DNA of 64,000 nucleotides from Lamellibrachia satsuma (GCA_033239005.1 BSQZ01000030.1:2907501-2971500), one strand, 5' to 3'; positions 12,301-27,157 are shown, numbered from the stretch's first letter. Made by a program: numbers and translations. The notes: generated by a model not told the origin, from the letters alone.

Positions 12301-14625
12301 TTAGCCGTTCCAGTGCTACAATCTTCAAGCTTTGTGACCACTGAATACTTTAGCCATTCCAGTACTACAATCTTCAAGCTTTGTGACCACTGAATACTTT
12401 AGCCGTTCCAGTGCTACAATCTTCAAGCTTCGTGACCACTGAATACCTTAGCCATTCCAGTACTACAATCTTCAAGCTTCGTGACCACTGAATACTTTAG
12501 CCATTCCAATGCTACAATCTTCAAGCTTTGTGACCACTGAATACCTTAGCCATTCCAATGCTACAATCTTCAAGCTTTGTGACCACTGAATACCTTAGCC
12601 ATTCCAGTGCTACAATCTTCAAGCTTTGTGACCACTGAATACCTTAGCCATTCCAGTGCTACAATCTTCAAGCTTTGTGACCACTGAATACTTTAGCCAT
12701 TCCAGTGCTACAATCTTCAAGCTTTGTGACCACTGAATACCTTAGCCATTCCAGTGCTACAATCTTCAAGCTTTGTGACCACTGAATACTTTAGCCATTC
12801 CAGTGCTACAATCTTCAAGCTTTGTGACCACTGAATATTTTAGCCATTCCAGTGCTACAATCTTCAAGCTTTGTGACCACTGAATACTTTAGCCATTCCA
12901 GTACTACAACCCTCATGCTTTGTGACCACTGAATACTTTAGCCATTCCAGTACTACAACCCTCATGCTTTGTGACCACTGAATACTTTAGCCATTCCAGT
13001 GCTACAATCTTCAAGCTTTGTGACCACTGAATATTTTAGCCATTCCAGTGCTACAATCTTCAAGCTTTGTGACCACTGAATACTTTAGCCATTCCAGTGC
13101 TACAATCTTCAAGCTTTGTGACCACTGAATACTTTAGCCCTTCCAGTGCTACAATCTTCATGCTTTGTGACCACTGAATACTTTAGCCATTCCAGTGCAA
13201 CAATCTTCAGGCTTTGTGACCACTGAATACTTTAGCCATTCCAGTTCTACAATCTTCAAGCTTTGTGACCACTGAATACTTTAGCCATTCCAGTGCAACA
13301 ATATTCAAGCTTTGTGACCACTGAATACTTTAGCCATTCCAGTACTACAATATTCAAGCTTTGTGACCACTGAATACTTTAGCCCTTCCAGTGCTACAAT
13401 CTTCAAGCTTTGTGACCACTGAATACTTTAGCCATTCCAATGCTACAATCTTCATGCTTTGTGACCACTGAATACTTTAGCCATTCCAGTACTACAATCT
13501 TCATGCTTTGTGACCACTGAATACTTTAGCCATTCCAGTACTACAACCCTTATGCTTTGTGACCACTGAAAACTTTAGCCATTCCAGTACTACAACCCTT
13601 ATGCTTTGTGACCACTGAAAACTTTAGCCATTCCAGTACTACCTGGTACAACCCTCATGCTTTGTGACCACTGAATACTGCATTCCCAGTGGCTTTGTCA
13701 GAAAATAGTCTAAATCACTTCAAATCAAGATTTGAGCAACAACAATGTATTTTATGAATACGAACACCATATATATTCTGAAAGTAGAGTAATCAACAAA
13801 TAAAACAAGCCAGACAATTGTAGTTATTGTCATTGTAGTTATTGTCATTGTGGTAATCAACAATACAATAAATAAGTCACTTCATCTTCAATAAGTAAGT
13901 CACTCGACCTAATATACTGGAACTGTTAGCATCAAGTGTGCCACCATTGTTAACTTCTACATTGTCGTTATTATTGTCTGCCATTGCTGCAATCAGTTAC
14001 ATAAAACCACTAAAAATCTCTAAACACATGTATTGAGCGATAATCCACGATTACTCCTATTGAAATGCTAAAGGCATTTCTCTTAACAACAATAATAAGT
14101 GGCTCCACATAGTGGAAAATTGTGAGTACAAACGATTTTAATAGTGGACATTGTCAATGTCACTATACCGACCTGTCGTACTGTAGCGTCACAAACCACG
14201 CGGCCAGTACTGTGGCCTGTCGTACTGTAGCATCACAGACCGCGCAGCCAGTACAGTGGCCTGTCGTACTGAAATGTTTAAACTTAGATATAGAAATGTA
14301 ATGACTTGTGCGTAGAAAGGTAATGACTTGTGCGGCTGATGTTTCAGTGAAGAGGGTAGGGGTGAGCGGGGTGACGGCATCAGTGCAGCCAGTTGGCCTG
14401 TCTAGCACCACCCAGCCACCACCTGTCCAGCACCCCCTGAATGGAGGGGCAGTCATCAGCCAGATGGGAATGTCCACCTTGTCGGACCTAATCAGTAAGC
14501 CAACATCCTCGGGGGGCGGCATCACAACCGTGACGTCGCAAGTGATGCCCCACATGCTGCCTACCAAGGGGAGTATGATACCCCAGCATCAGCAACAACA
14601 ACAGCAGCAACAACAGCAACAACAG

Positions 14626-14663
<38 letters not shown>

Positions 14664-17600
14664 ACAACAGCAACTTCAACCTGGTGTTTTCATGAGCAAC
14701 AGCATGGTGAACCCAGTCAGTCAGACTCCTATGGACACCAACATGCAGCCACAACAGCTTCCACAGCCACAACAACAGCCACAGCAGCCACAACAGCAGC
14801 CACAGCAAAGTGGCATGATGAATCCTAATCAGCAGCCGATGGTTAGCGAGGTGCCACTGCAACGACGCATCATCTGGACAGGTCAGTTTTTGTACCGGTC
14901 AAGTGACAGACCCAGGTTAAAGCCACCTCCACAATTCATTCAGCCCATCGAGAATCAGGTTTGTTGATGATCGGATGCGTAATGCGTGAATAGTTCAAGT
15001 GATATGTATGTTCTTTCTCATGGCTCCCTTTATACAGGGGCTAGTTCATGTACTGTTGCACCGCCCCGACTATTGTCTCTTCCCTTGCTCCCTTTATAAA
15101 GGGGTGAGGCTAGTTCATGTACTGCTGCACAGCCCTAGCTGTTATCTCTTTCCTTGCTCCCTTTATAAAGGGGTGAGGCTAGTTCATGTACTGCTGCACC
15201 ACCCCAGCTGTTATCTCTTTCCTTGCTCCCTTTATAAAGGGGTGAGGCTAGTTCATGTACTGCTGCACTGCCCCAGCTGTTATCTCTTTCTTTGCTCCCT
15301 TTATAAAGGGGTGAGACTAGTTCATGCACTGTCGCACCACCCCAGCTGTTATCCCTTTCCTTGCTCCCTTTATAAAGGGGTGAGACTAGTTCATGTACTG
15401 TGGCACCGCCCCAGCTGTTATCCCTTTCCTTGCTCCCTTTATAAAGGGGTGAGGCTAGTTCATGCACTGTCGCACCGCCCCAGCTGTTATCTCTTTCCTT
15501 GCTCCCTTTATAAAGGAGTGAGGCTAGTTCATGCACTGTCGCACAGCCCCAGCTGTTATCTCTTTCCTTGTTCCCTTTATAAAGGAGTGAGGCTAGTTCA
15601 TGCACTGTCGCACCACCCCAGCTGTTATCTCTTTCCTTGCTCCCTTTATAAAGGGGTGAGGCTAGTTCATGCACTGTTGCACCGCCCCAGCTGTTATCTC
15701 TTTCCTTGCTCCCTTTATAAAGGAGTGAGGCTAGTCCATGCACTGTTGCACCGCCCCAGCTGTTATCTCTTTCCTTGCTCCCTTTATAAAGGGGTGAGGC
15801 TAGTTCATGTACTGTTGCACAGCCCCAGCTCTTATCTCTTTCCTTGCTCCCTTTATAAAGGGGTGAGGCTAGTTCATGTACTGTTGCACAGCCCCAGCTG
15901 TTATCTCTTTCCTTGCTCCCTTTATAAAGGGGTGAGGCTAGTTCATGTACTGTTGCACCGCCCCAGCTGTTATCTCTTTCCTTGCTCCCTTTATAAAGGG
16001 GTGAGGCTAGTTCATGTACTGTAGCACCGCCCCAGCTGTTATCTCTTTCCTTGCTCCCTTTATAAAGGGGTGAGGCTAGTTCATGTACTGCTGCACAGCC
16101 CCAGCTGTTATCTCTTTCCTTGCTCCCTTTATAAAGGGGTGAGGCTAGTTCATGTACTGCTGCACAGCCCTAGCTGTTATCTCTTTCCTTGCTCCCTTTA
16201 TAAAGGGGTGAGACTAGTCCATGTACTGTTGCACTGCCCCAGCTGTTATCTCTTTCCTTACTCCCTTTATAAAGGGGTGAGGCTAGTCCATGTACTGTTG
16301 CACCGCCCCAGCTGTTATCTCTTTCCTTGCTCCCTTTATAAAGGGGTGAGGCTAGTCCATGTACTGTTGCACCGCCCCAGCTGTTATCTCTTTCCTTGCT
16401 CCCTTTATAAAGGGGTGAGGCTAGTCCTTTGTGCCTGTTATTCCCTAACCAAACTGTTCTTGCAAGCTTCAGCTTCTGCTGTTGTTGTATGTGCTGTGGT
16501 TGTATGTGTTGTTGTATGTGCTGTTGTATGTGTTGTTGTTGTTGTATGTGCTGTTGTTGTATGTGCTGTAGTGCCCTGCGCGGGCGGGCCTAGAATTTGA
16601 TCCCAAGCCCAGCCTGCAATTAGCAGTTAGAGTCCAGGCCCGGCCCAGGCCCGCAATAATTTTTCAGGCCCGGCCCAGGCCCGCAAACTATAATTTAGGC
16701 CCAGGCCCGGCCTAGACCATGAATGTTTGGCCCAGGCCTGGCCCGGCCTGCAAGTTTCAGGCCCGGCCCATACCCACGGGCCAAAGATGGGTAAGCCCGC
16801 TAAGTTTAGAGAAACCTATAATCTTATAAAAAAGACGAAAAACAAATAAACTGTAAAACAGACTCATTGTTTTATTAAATAAAAAAACATATACATATAT
16901 CGGATGGGGCATAATATCCTTAGCTCTTAGTGGAGTACTACTCTTATGCTGATGTTCCATAGTGTGCTGGATGAAAAAACCAGCACCACCAACTTCTTCA
17001 AACTTACGAATATCCTGAAGAAAAATAAAGTAAAACTTCTTAGTGTCATTACTATTAAATATGATAACATTTGTTATATTTGGCTTTAACGTATTGGCTT
17101 ATGGTTAGGGTAGGAGATTTGTTTATCTAACCCTGACTTAACCCATATGCAAGCCATAACCCCAATTTATATTGTTAATTGAATTAGCTCAACTAAGTTA
17201 GCATAATTTAATATGATATTTCAATTAAATGTTACCCACTGGCACCGACACCCAGTGGCATTTCCAGCAGGCCTGCAGTCACTAGCCTGAGACAGACAGG
17301 TTCAGACATGTGTGAATTAGTACAAGTGTGAATGAATTAAAACTGGGGAGAAATACCAGTTACCAATTGGGTTGGGTACTGGGTAGTGGGCTAGTGGCCT
17401 AGTGGGCACTTGGCAGTGGGCAGGTCATTCAGGTGGGCAATGTTTGGAGGGAAGACCTAGACAATAGAATGTCCACTGGTAGGGTCAAAGGGTGATAAAT
17501 TGATGGTTAATTATGGCTTGATTGCCTCTGCAAATATTTCTAAAGTAAACGTTTGGGGCTGGCTACTTCCAGCCAAGTGAACTTATGGGGGCAATTAGAT

Positions 17601-20600
17601 TCCATGCAAGGTCTCAATTTGCAACAATATAATACTAAAGAAATAATTTTAACCGGAATTACAATTTATAATCAGTTTTTATTAAAAAAAAAATAAAGTA
17701 ATAATCGGTGTTTTGTATGAATATTTTAATTATGTCCAGGCCCGGCCCGCTCACACTAGGTCCAGGCCCGGCCCAAGCCCGTTGTGTTTAAATTGTTGTC
17801 AGCCCAGGCCCGGCCCGGGCCCGCAGTATGTAGGCCCAGGCCCGGCCCACGGAATTATGTAGAGGCCCGGCCCGCGGGCTGCAGGCCAGGCCGGTTTTTT
17901 TTGGACCCAAAGCCCGGCCCGCGCAGGGCACTAATGTGCTGTTGTATGTGTTGTTGTATGTGCTGTTGTTGTATGTGTTGTTGTATGTGTTGTTGTTGTA
18001 TGTGTTGTTGTTGTATGTGCTATTGATTTAATAAAAGAACTTTTGTATCTCTGTGTACTTCAGGTGCTGTGGAATGGCAGGAGAAACTACCGAATACAAC
18101 AATGGCCATTCCAGAAGCGAGACTCACTCGCAGTTTGCTCTGCAACATAACCCAGTCAGCCAGTGAACCCGACCTGTACGTAGACTGCACACAGTGACCT
18201 CTTTCTGGGTCTTATAACGGTTCAGTTCACATGCGAATTAACAATTGCATATTCAGAGTTTTCTTTCTAGTAATTTATTGTTGATGTTTCTGCTTCTGTT
18301 CCTTTTCATCAGCATCCCCTGTATTGTCCTCTATGACTGACGGAGCAGCACAAATAATCGCGGCTTTGTCCAATCATTCGTGCTAATCCATTGCTACTCC
18401 ACCATCTTGGACAGTTACCTTTGCTATAATAATGATCATGTGACTTGTAGAGGACTGTCGAAGTGGCCGAGCAAGCTACACATGCAGGTTATCCCGCAAC
18501 ACCTGCTGCAGCCGCTCCAGTTCCTCTTCCACAACACACGGAGCGTCAGCTTCAGCTTCTCAAATAACGACAACGACACGCTCAAGAGTCTCTACAAGAT
18601 CATGGCCACTGGCAACGTCAGTGCAGCTTTCTACTTGCTGACTATTTAAATTGTGTAATACCCTGTTATTTAGCAATGCAATTATTAACTGTTTTTTAGG
18701 ACCATCAAAGATTAAACCATGTTTTGTCTGTTTTAATTATTTAAGTAGTATATTCTTTGAATTGTAGTTATTGCAAAAATTTTTGAGGAGTTTTGGTTGA
18801 AAAATATATGTTTTTTCTGTTCGTATATTCACATAGTTTATAATAGTAGATGGAATCATCCTGCATCTGGTGCATTAATAATAATTCTATCATATATCTT
18901 CCAATCAGTATATTTCAGCTGCCATCAATGCATCATGAATACTCCTGTTGATACATTTTTGTAGGTTTTCTACATTTTGGTAACTCTCTCACAGGTATAT
19001 GGGGGCAGCCGTGGCCTAGTGGTTAAGATGTTGGACTCTAAATTCGAGGGTTGCGAGTTCAAGACCCACACTGGGCACGGTTTGTTTTCGAAGCTTAGGC
19101 AATTTCGTTTGCCCTACTTTGCCTCAGTCTACTCAGCTGCAAATGAGTACAAACACTGTTTGGAAGGTACCTGCGATGGACTAGTGTCCCGTCCAGGAGA
19201 GTCAGTATAACTGCACTCTAAGTTGCTTCGCACTACAGAAACCAGGTTTAAGCACTGGCCATATAAGCCTTCATGGCTTCATAAGGTGTAATGCCTGGGG
19301 GATGACTTTACCTTACCTTACCTCACAGGTATATAACAAAATAAATTATATATTTTTATACACATGCACACCCGCAATAGGGTACAATAGTTGTGTGGTA
19401 GAGCATCGAACTTTGGCTAGAAGGGGGTTCGGGAAATGGAACAAATCTGTCATGGACTCACTAACTCTAGAAATAAGCCATCAGTCCTGTTACTGGTTCA
19501 TCGAACCCTTGAAACAAATAAACCATAAGTTCTGTTACTGGGTCATTGGACCCTTAAAATAAATAAACCATCAGTACTGTTACTGGGTCATTGGACCCTT
19601 GATGCAAATAACTGTTACTGGTTCCATGGACCCTTAAAACAAATAAACCATCAGTACTGTTACTGGGTCCTTGGACCCTTAAAACAAATATACCATCGTG
19701 GGGCGCAGTAGCGTAGCAATTAGAACATCGGGCTATGGAGAAACCAGATTCGAATCCTCTTGCTGCCGTTTTGAAACTTTGACAGTTTTGTTCATCCCAT
19801 GTTGCCACAGTTCACTCAGCTGTATAAGTGAGTACCTGGCTACAGACAAAAGTGGATAGTCTTCGTGCAGTAATTGCAGTGTTGTGGCTGAACGCCTCCC
19901 AGAGAAGTTGCATTTACATTGTTGTGTTGGTAGGCTGGCTACGTGAACGTGCCCTCGCAGTGTGAAGTACGAGTGCTGATGCTGCTCTTCAGTAAGAAGA
20001 AGAAGCAGTTCATGGGTCTCTTTCCCACGGACCAGATGTCCTTTGTCAGTGGCATCCACAGTATCATTGCTAAGTACAAACAGAAACAACAGCAAACAAA
20101 GGTGATCATGTTGCTTCATAGTGCTTCATAGTGCTTCATAGTGCTAGTGCCCAGACCTGCTACTTCATTGCTCAGTGACTAGTGCCAAGTCGTTGTACAC
20201 AGTGGCATATGTATGGAGGGTCATGGGTCGTAGCATATATATGGAGGGCCATGGGTCGTAGCGTATGTATGGAGGGTCATGGGTCATAGCGTATGTATGG
20301 AGGGCCATGGGTCATAGCGTATGTATGGAGGGTCATTGGGTCATAGCGTATGTATGGAGGGTCATGGGTCATAGCGTATGTATGGAGGGTCATGGGTCAT
20401 AGCGTATGTATGGAGGGTCATCGGTCATAGCGTATGTATGGAGGGTCATTGGGTCATAGCGTATGTATGGAGGGTCATTGGGTCGTAGCATATGTATGGA
20501 GGGTCATTGGGTCGTAGCATATGTATGGAGGGCCATGGGTCGTAGCGTATGTATGGAGGGCCATGGGTCGTAGCGTATGTATGGAGGGTCATTGGGTCGT

Positions 20601-23600
20601 AGCGTATGTATGGAGGGTCATTGGGTCGTAGCGTATGTATGGAGGGTCATTGGGTCGTAGCGTATGTATGGAGGGTCATTGGGTCGTAGCGTATGTATGG
20701 AGGGTCATTGGGTCGTTGCGTATGTATGGAGGGTCATTGGGTCGTAGCGTATGTATGGAGGGTCATTGGGTCGTAGCGTATTTATCTGGTTGTGCCAGTG
20801 CATAGTAGCATGATAAATAATGGCTGCCCCCCTTTGGCTTAACCCTTTGTGAAATCCTTTATATGCCACTGTTTGTACAGTAAGAGGTGTCAGCTAGTCA
20901 TGTGACTGGGCAAAAGGGGCGCTTCATCTTTGTAGGATTTGCCTTATTTAGTGTTACATTGTGCAAATAATGTCTTGGAATATAACTTACTACACTGTAC
21001 TAAGGTCAGCTACACTGTACTAAGGTCAGCTACACTGTACTAAGGTCAGCTACACTGTACTAAGGTCAGCTACGCTGTACTAAGGTCAGCTACACTGTAC
21101 TAAGATCAGCTACACTGTACTAAGGTCGGCTACACTGTACTAAGGTCAGCTACACTGTACTAAGATCAGCTACACTGTATAGACATCTACTAAACAAAGT
21201 TTACTGTGTTATGTGCAGATGATGCAAGTGGCGGGCTCTGGAGTAATGGGCTCCACTTTCAGCTCCACCCCCCAGACCATGCCCACTCAGGCTCTACAAC
21301 AGGTATTGTCATATTTACATTGGCTAATTACTAAGTAGTTATTATATCAAGTTATAATTGAACAAGATGTTCTGTACATGTGTGCAGACATACACATACA
21401 CACAAATGCACACAGACTATTTCGATAAAAATAATTCGTACTTAAATTAAAAATAGAACATTAATTAATTCCTCTCTAGCATCAATTGAACTGTTAAGGT
21501 AGCTGGGGCAGCTAACGTCGATTTTTTTTTTTCCTCAACATGCTAAGAAATATTGAACTGAACGTTGCCACCACAAATAACGGCACTAACATCGTATTTT
21601 GTCAATCCATCCTTTAAAAAAACCAATGCTTTCGGAAATTCCCGATTTCTTAAAACCGCTGACAATGTTTCCACAGTAATGACCGTGTGTACGCCGATTT
21701 TCGAATCAGCTTTATTCGTTCGCCCTGAAAGTGGAACATATCTTCTGGTTACTGTGATTCCAGTACACACATTAGTATTATATCTACCTATCTATGTCTT
21801 TAAACCAGCAAATATCACCGCTAACATAGTTTATTGTGCCTTTGAAACTATAACAGAAATAGCACGTAAATGTGACCTGGTGACCCTATGGATAACGGGC
21901 CAATCAAAATGATCATAAACCAACCCTGCTACATGTTTATTGACATTTCTGTTATCACTAACAACCAGTAAATGCTGCTTAATTTACTTTTTTAGAAAAA
22001 CTATAACACTTAAAAAGCTGCAATTTGGCATATGAACAAGTCTTACATTTTAGGCTGTCATTCAACTTTTGCTTAATTCATTCACAGTGGTGTAGCAGAC
22101 GTAATTCATTTATGTTAATCAAAACCTCCCTTAAAGTTATCAGCGATGTTGTCATACTAGCAAAAATGCCCGTCCCAAGGACAGGATAACGTGGTAGTTC
22201 ATATGTGACAGTCATGATAGCAATGTTTACCAAATAGCTGATCACTTTTATGAATATGGCTAGAAAACAATGTCTACATCTTCCTACCTTGTGTCAGTGT
22301 CTAATTCATGTTGCTGTTAGTAGTTAGCGTTTTATGTAATATAAACCGCCCAGAAGGTGCATGGTTTCTGCGATTGTTGGAAGTTAACGTTTTACGTAGC
22401 AAACATTTGATTTACCATAAAAACCACTAATAACTCTTGATATATGGGGTATTTCTAAAAAATAAAGGTGTTATGTTTCAGTCGTGGGGTCATAGATTAA
22501 TCCCTGTAAGTTTGGCGCCCAAGGTGCAAGCCGTCTAGGAGGAAAACGTTAACAAACATACACTAGCTTGATTATATTTAGATGTTATTTATTTCTTTGG
22601 GAATTTTCTCAAAACGATATATAATTTTGCATTTTGTGGCTATTTTTTCACATTTACCAAAAAAAATTTAAATCTTGTAACATCACCAAATAAATGAAAA
22701 ACTCTTTATTTTATTAACATGGAATGTAATATAGTATTTCAACTACAGTCTAGGAAGAATGGTTAATTTATCTTATAAACGTCTGCTTAAACTACTCAAT
22801 TCAAGACAAGCATATAATAGCTGCCCCAGCTACCTTAATGGTGTGTACGTTGTTCAGGTTCTAAATACTTTTTGTATATTTTCATATTACTCATTACTTG
22901 TGTTGATTACTCATTTGCTTTAATGATTTGTTTGCCGGAAAACAAATATGTTAATCTGGTTGCATGCTTATTTTGATGTTTGTGCATGGTGGAGATTGTG
23001 ACAGACTGTCCTAGTCTGGTACAGCTAGTATATATGTATGTGCATGGTGGAGATTGTGACAGACTGTCATAGACTTGTACAGTTGATATATACATGTATG
23101 TGCATGATGGAGTTTGTGACAGACTGTTCTAGTTTGGTACAGCTGTTTTACATGTATGTGCATGATGGAGTTTGTGACAGACTGTTCTAGTTTGGTACAG
23201 CTGTTATACATGTATGTGCATGATGGAGTTTGTGACAGACTGTTCTTGTTTGGTACAGCTTTTATACATGTATGTGCATGATGGAGTTTGTGACAGACTG
23301 TTCTAGTTTGGTACAGCTGTTATACATGTATGTGCATGATGGAGTTTGTGACAGACTGTTCTAGTTTGGTACAGCTTTTATACATGTATGTGCATGATGG
23401 AGTTTGTGACAGACTGTTCTAGTTTGGTACAGCTGTTATACATGTGTGTGCATGATGGAGTTTGTGACAGACTGTTCTAGTTTGGTACAGCTGTTATACA
23501 TGTATGTGCATGATGGAGTTTGTGACAGACTGTTCTAGTTTGGTACAGCTGTTTTACATGTATGTGCATGATGGAGTTTGTGACAGACTGTTCTAGTTTG

Positions 23601-26600
23601 GTACAGCTGTTATACATGTATGTGCATGATGGAGTTTGTGACAGACTGTTCTAGTTTGGTACAGCTGTTATACATGTACAGGCCTGATCAGTGGTTTTAT
23701 TCACACAGGACTGTTGGTTTATTGTGTGAGAACATGGGTTGGTTGTAACTGTCATAAAAACACACTTGGTTAGTTACTGTCAGTCAGCATAAATTTAGTG
23801 CTAGTCACGGTTCCAGTTTTTCACATTCTGTACGGTTCTCGGTTTTTGATAATATTTTATTCACGGGTACTTCATCAAAGTGTGGGTCATCCGAGAGGGA
23901 AACAAATGCATCAAAACACTGATGTGAGTCATTGAGAGTCATGTCAGTCCACTTAGTTAGTCATTCACTGTTAAGTCATACAGACAGAGGGAGTGGAACA
24001 GTGAAATCTTGGCAGGAGAATCTTGGTGCAGCAGTGGTTTGAATTTGGTGCAGTCAATTGTCAGAAAAAGCATGGAGTATTGATTAGAATAAGTATTACT
24101 ATTACATTATATATTATACATAAACTTATTATAGACATATATTAAGAAACTGTTTTTGTTAACATTTAATTAGAGGGAGTATTTTAGTGTATGTTTGTCC
24201 CGGACTCCGGTAGGGAAGTCAACAAGCGAAAATAAGGTTTGTTTACAGTTCGAGAATTAAGATAGCATAATGTCAGAAAGACTGGAATATTGATTAGAAT
24301 AAATATTGCTATTACACATATATTATACATAAACTTATTATAGACATATACTAAGAAACCAGTTTTGTTAACATTTAGTTAGAGGCAGTATTTTTGAGGT
24401 AGCTATTCCTTGACTCAAATTCAAGGAGTGATAAAGGGGTTTGTTTACAATTCGTGAATTAAGTCTTTAGTTTATTCACATACAACATACTCCTCCATAA
24501 GGTAATATCTGATATAGTTGTAGTAAATGTTTTCGGTAAAAAGGAGGGCTGACATGTTCATAAGGGATGTTGGGCTGACATGTTCATGAGGGATGTTGGG
24601 CTGACATGTTCATGAGGGATGTTGGGCTGACATGTTCATGAGGGATGTTGGGCTGACATGTTCATGAGGGATGTTGGGCTGACATGTTCATGAGGGATGT
24701 TGGGCTGACATGTTCATGAGGGATGGGCTTCATCTAAGTGGAAAGGTGCAGCAGTGTTTGCGGATGAACTATCAGCAGCAGTTGACTGTGGCATGGGTAG
24801 CATCAAAAGTATTTTTGGTAGCAAGCATTGTTTAAACTAGAAGTGCAGGGGGATTACTTAGAGGTGCCTCAAGCAGGACAAGAGGCCAGTACTACACACA
24901 AACCAGTAATAAAATGTCCAGAAAACGTTTCTGAAGCTGGTTATAAATGCATGTGTTTAAAGGCAAGGCGCATAGTAAATGAGAAAAAATTAATTAAACA
25001 TGGTAGAAGATATTGACCCTCACATAATTGGCATAACCAAATCATGGGCCAACAAAGACATAGCAGATGCTGAATTAGGACTGACAGGATACATATTGTT
25101 TAGGAGAGAGGGGGAGAGGACCAGCAGTTTCTATTTTTAATACAGGAGAGCTTCCTTACTCAACATGTGCTAGAACAAACCAGGGGAGAGAATGTATTAG
25201 ATATAGTTTTGTCTTCACAAAATGATTTAGTGGACAATGTCAGAATACACGAACCATTGGGTAGCAGTGATCATAATCAGATACAGTGTAGGTTGGACAT
25301 GAGAAAGTACTCTTTCTCACAGAGGGTGATAAATGAATGGAACAAACTGCCGAATGATTGTGTTAATGCTAGTAGTGTGAATATGTTTAAAAATAGAATT
25401 GACAGATATTTGATAAGGGTGGGCTACAAATAGATGAAAAAAATTTTGGACTCTCGATAAGCCAATGGCTTCCTTGTCCACTTGCCATCTGGAACTTGTT
25501 GTTTGGGGTGGCACTCTTGTTAAATCTTGTTAAATCTTGTTACACTGTTCCTTAACTAATGCTGCTTTGTGTCCTCTGGTTCTACTGCCTTCTTTAAATT
25601 TGAAGGACATATTCCTATCAACATCCTCATAACCGTTCACTATTTTAAACACTTCTATTTGGTCTCCTCTTAGTCTCCTGTTCTCTAGTGTTGTCAAACC
25701 ACATTGTAATAAGCGGCTTTCGTAACTAAGGTCTATCAATTCTGGAATCATTTTAGTTGCTCTTTGTTGTATTCTTTCTAGCTTGTCTATGTCCTTCTTA
25801 CGATACGGCCTCCATGCTTGAATACAATATTCCAAATGTGGTCTAACTATTGCTTTGTACAGGGGTACAATTAGCTGTTTCTCCTTATACGTGATAGTTC
25901 TCCTAATTAGCCCTAGAATTTTAAAAAGTAAGGTCATGCTTAACAAATATGTTGTTTCTTGGAAAAAAATCACTAAGATGGATCACCAATAGATATTATC
26001 TACTTAGATTTTCAGAAAGCTTTCAACAAAGTGTCACATCAAAGATTACATCTTAAATTAAAAGCCCATGGTATCGGGGATAGCATAACCGACTGGATAA
26101 AAAAATGGCTGACTGGCAGAAGGCCGCATGTTGTAGTAGATGGAGAGGTTTCAAACTGGAAATAAATTTTGAGAGGGGTACCACAAGAATCAGTATTAGG
26201 ACCTTTATTAATCTTAACATATATCAATGACTTGGATGATAATATAACAAGCAATGTACAGAAATTTGTGGATGACACAAAAAATGCTTAGAAAGGGTAA
26301 CAATGATGGTGATAAACAACATTTACAAAATGATTTAGTTAACATTTATTATGGTCTGAAAAATGGCAGATGTTATTAAATTTTGGGAAATGTAAATACC
26401 TACACACAGAACACAGGAACTTGGATGTAAACTATAAAATGGGGATACTGTTCTAGGTACTACTGTAAAAGAAAAGGACGCTGTGTAGAATTGTAGCTAA
26501 GAGGAGATCAAATTTAAGTTTTTAAGATATTGAATGGGCATGAAAATATTGATAGAAATATTTTTTTAGCAAAGGATCAGTGTAGATTGGATATCAGGAA

Positions 26601-27157
26601 GTACTCATTCTCACAGACGACGATAAATTAATGGAACAATTTATGTAAAGATTGTGTAACTGCTATAAAAAACAAGGTTGACACATATCTCAGGAGGGCG
26701 GGTTACACAGAGATGAAACAATTTTGAGGTCTCAATAAGCCAATGGCTTCCTTGTCCACTTGCCATACTGGCCTTTGCCTTGGATGGCAATCTTGTTAAA
26801 TCTTGTTAGGTTACTACCTATTGTATTATTTGTAACTACAGTATGGTGCTTGTTGTAAGACTCACTACGGAATACCAGCAATGTTTGTGACACTAATCCA
26901 GCAGATGTACGATAACTCCACCTGCCAAGTTATCCATAATGGAAAACTGTCTGAGACATTTGAAGTAAAGACTGACATAAGACAGGGGTGCATCCTATCA
27001 CTGTAAGCCGTAAGCATCCTATCACCATTATTTTTATCATGGTGATAGACTGGATAATGAAAGAGACCGTTAAACAGGGCCACAGTGGCATCCAGTGTAC
27101 ACTCACTAAACAGTTGGATGATGTAGATTTTGCAGACGACATCTGCCTACTATCACA

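Larger units (their letters stand above)
18064..20101 (+). other. MED25: MED25 ACID (activator-interaction) domain exons
   Basis: Exons 18064-18175, 18451-18616 and 19934-20101 encode the beta-barrel ACID/PTOV-type domain that binds acidic activation domains. Recognisable blocks are [47 protein letters not shown] and [20 protein letters not shown]. The first donor is taken as GTACGT at 18176 because only this leaves phase 2 to match the next exon. The two introns contain a complete SINE, a second SINE and a 45-bp array; the second SINE ends within about 20 bp of the acceptor of the last ACID exon. Confidence 0.9.

Noticed and set aside
9306..13676. CRISPR-like regular repeats
   Set aside because: Units are contiguous without unique spacers, in an animal intron; this is satellite DNA. 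The same holds for all other arrays.
14999..16600. 341-, 176- and 202-codon repetitive frames
   Set aside because: 69-bp array in a MED25 intron; no conserved protein.
19001..19075. Functional tRNA gene
   Set aside because: Has A and B boxes but is the head of a SINE with core, tail and target duplication; no complete cloverleaf was found.
21565..21912. 115-codon frame as a gene
   Set aside because: Lies inside the TTAA-flanked element and has no recognisable domain; kept only as part of that element.
25548..26810. Twin-priming (single LINE with 5' inversion)
   Set aside because: The reversed piece covers LINE sequence that is also within the span of the forward piece.
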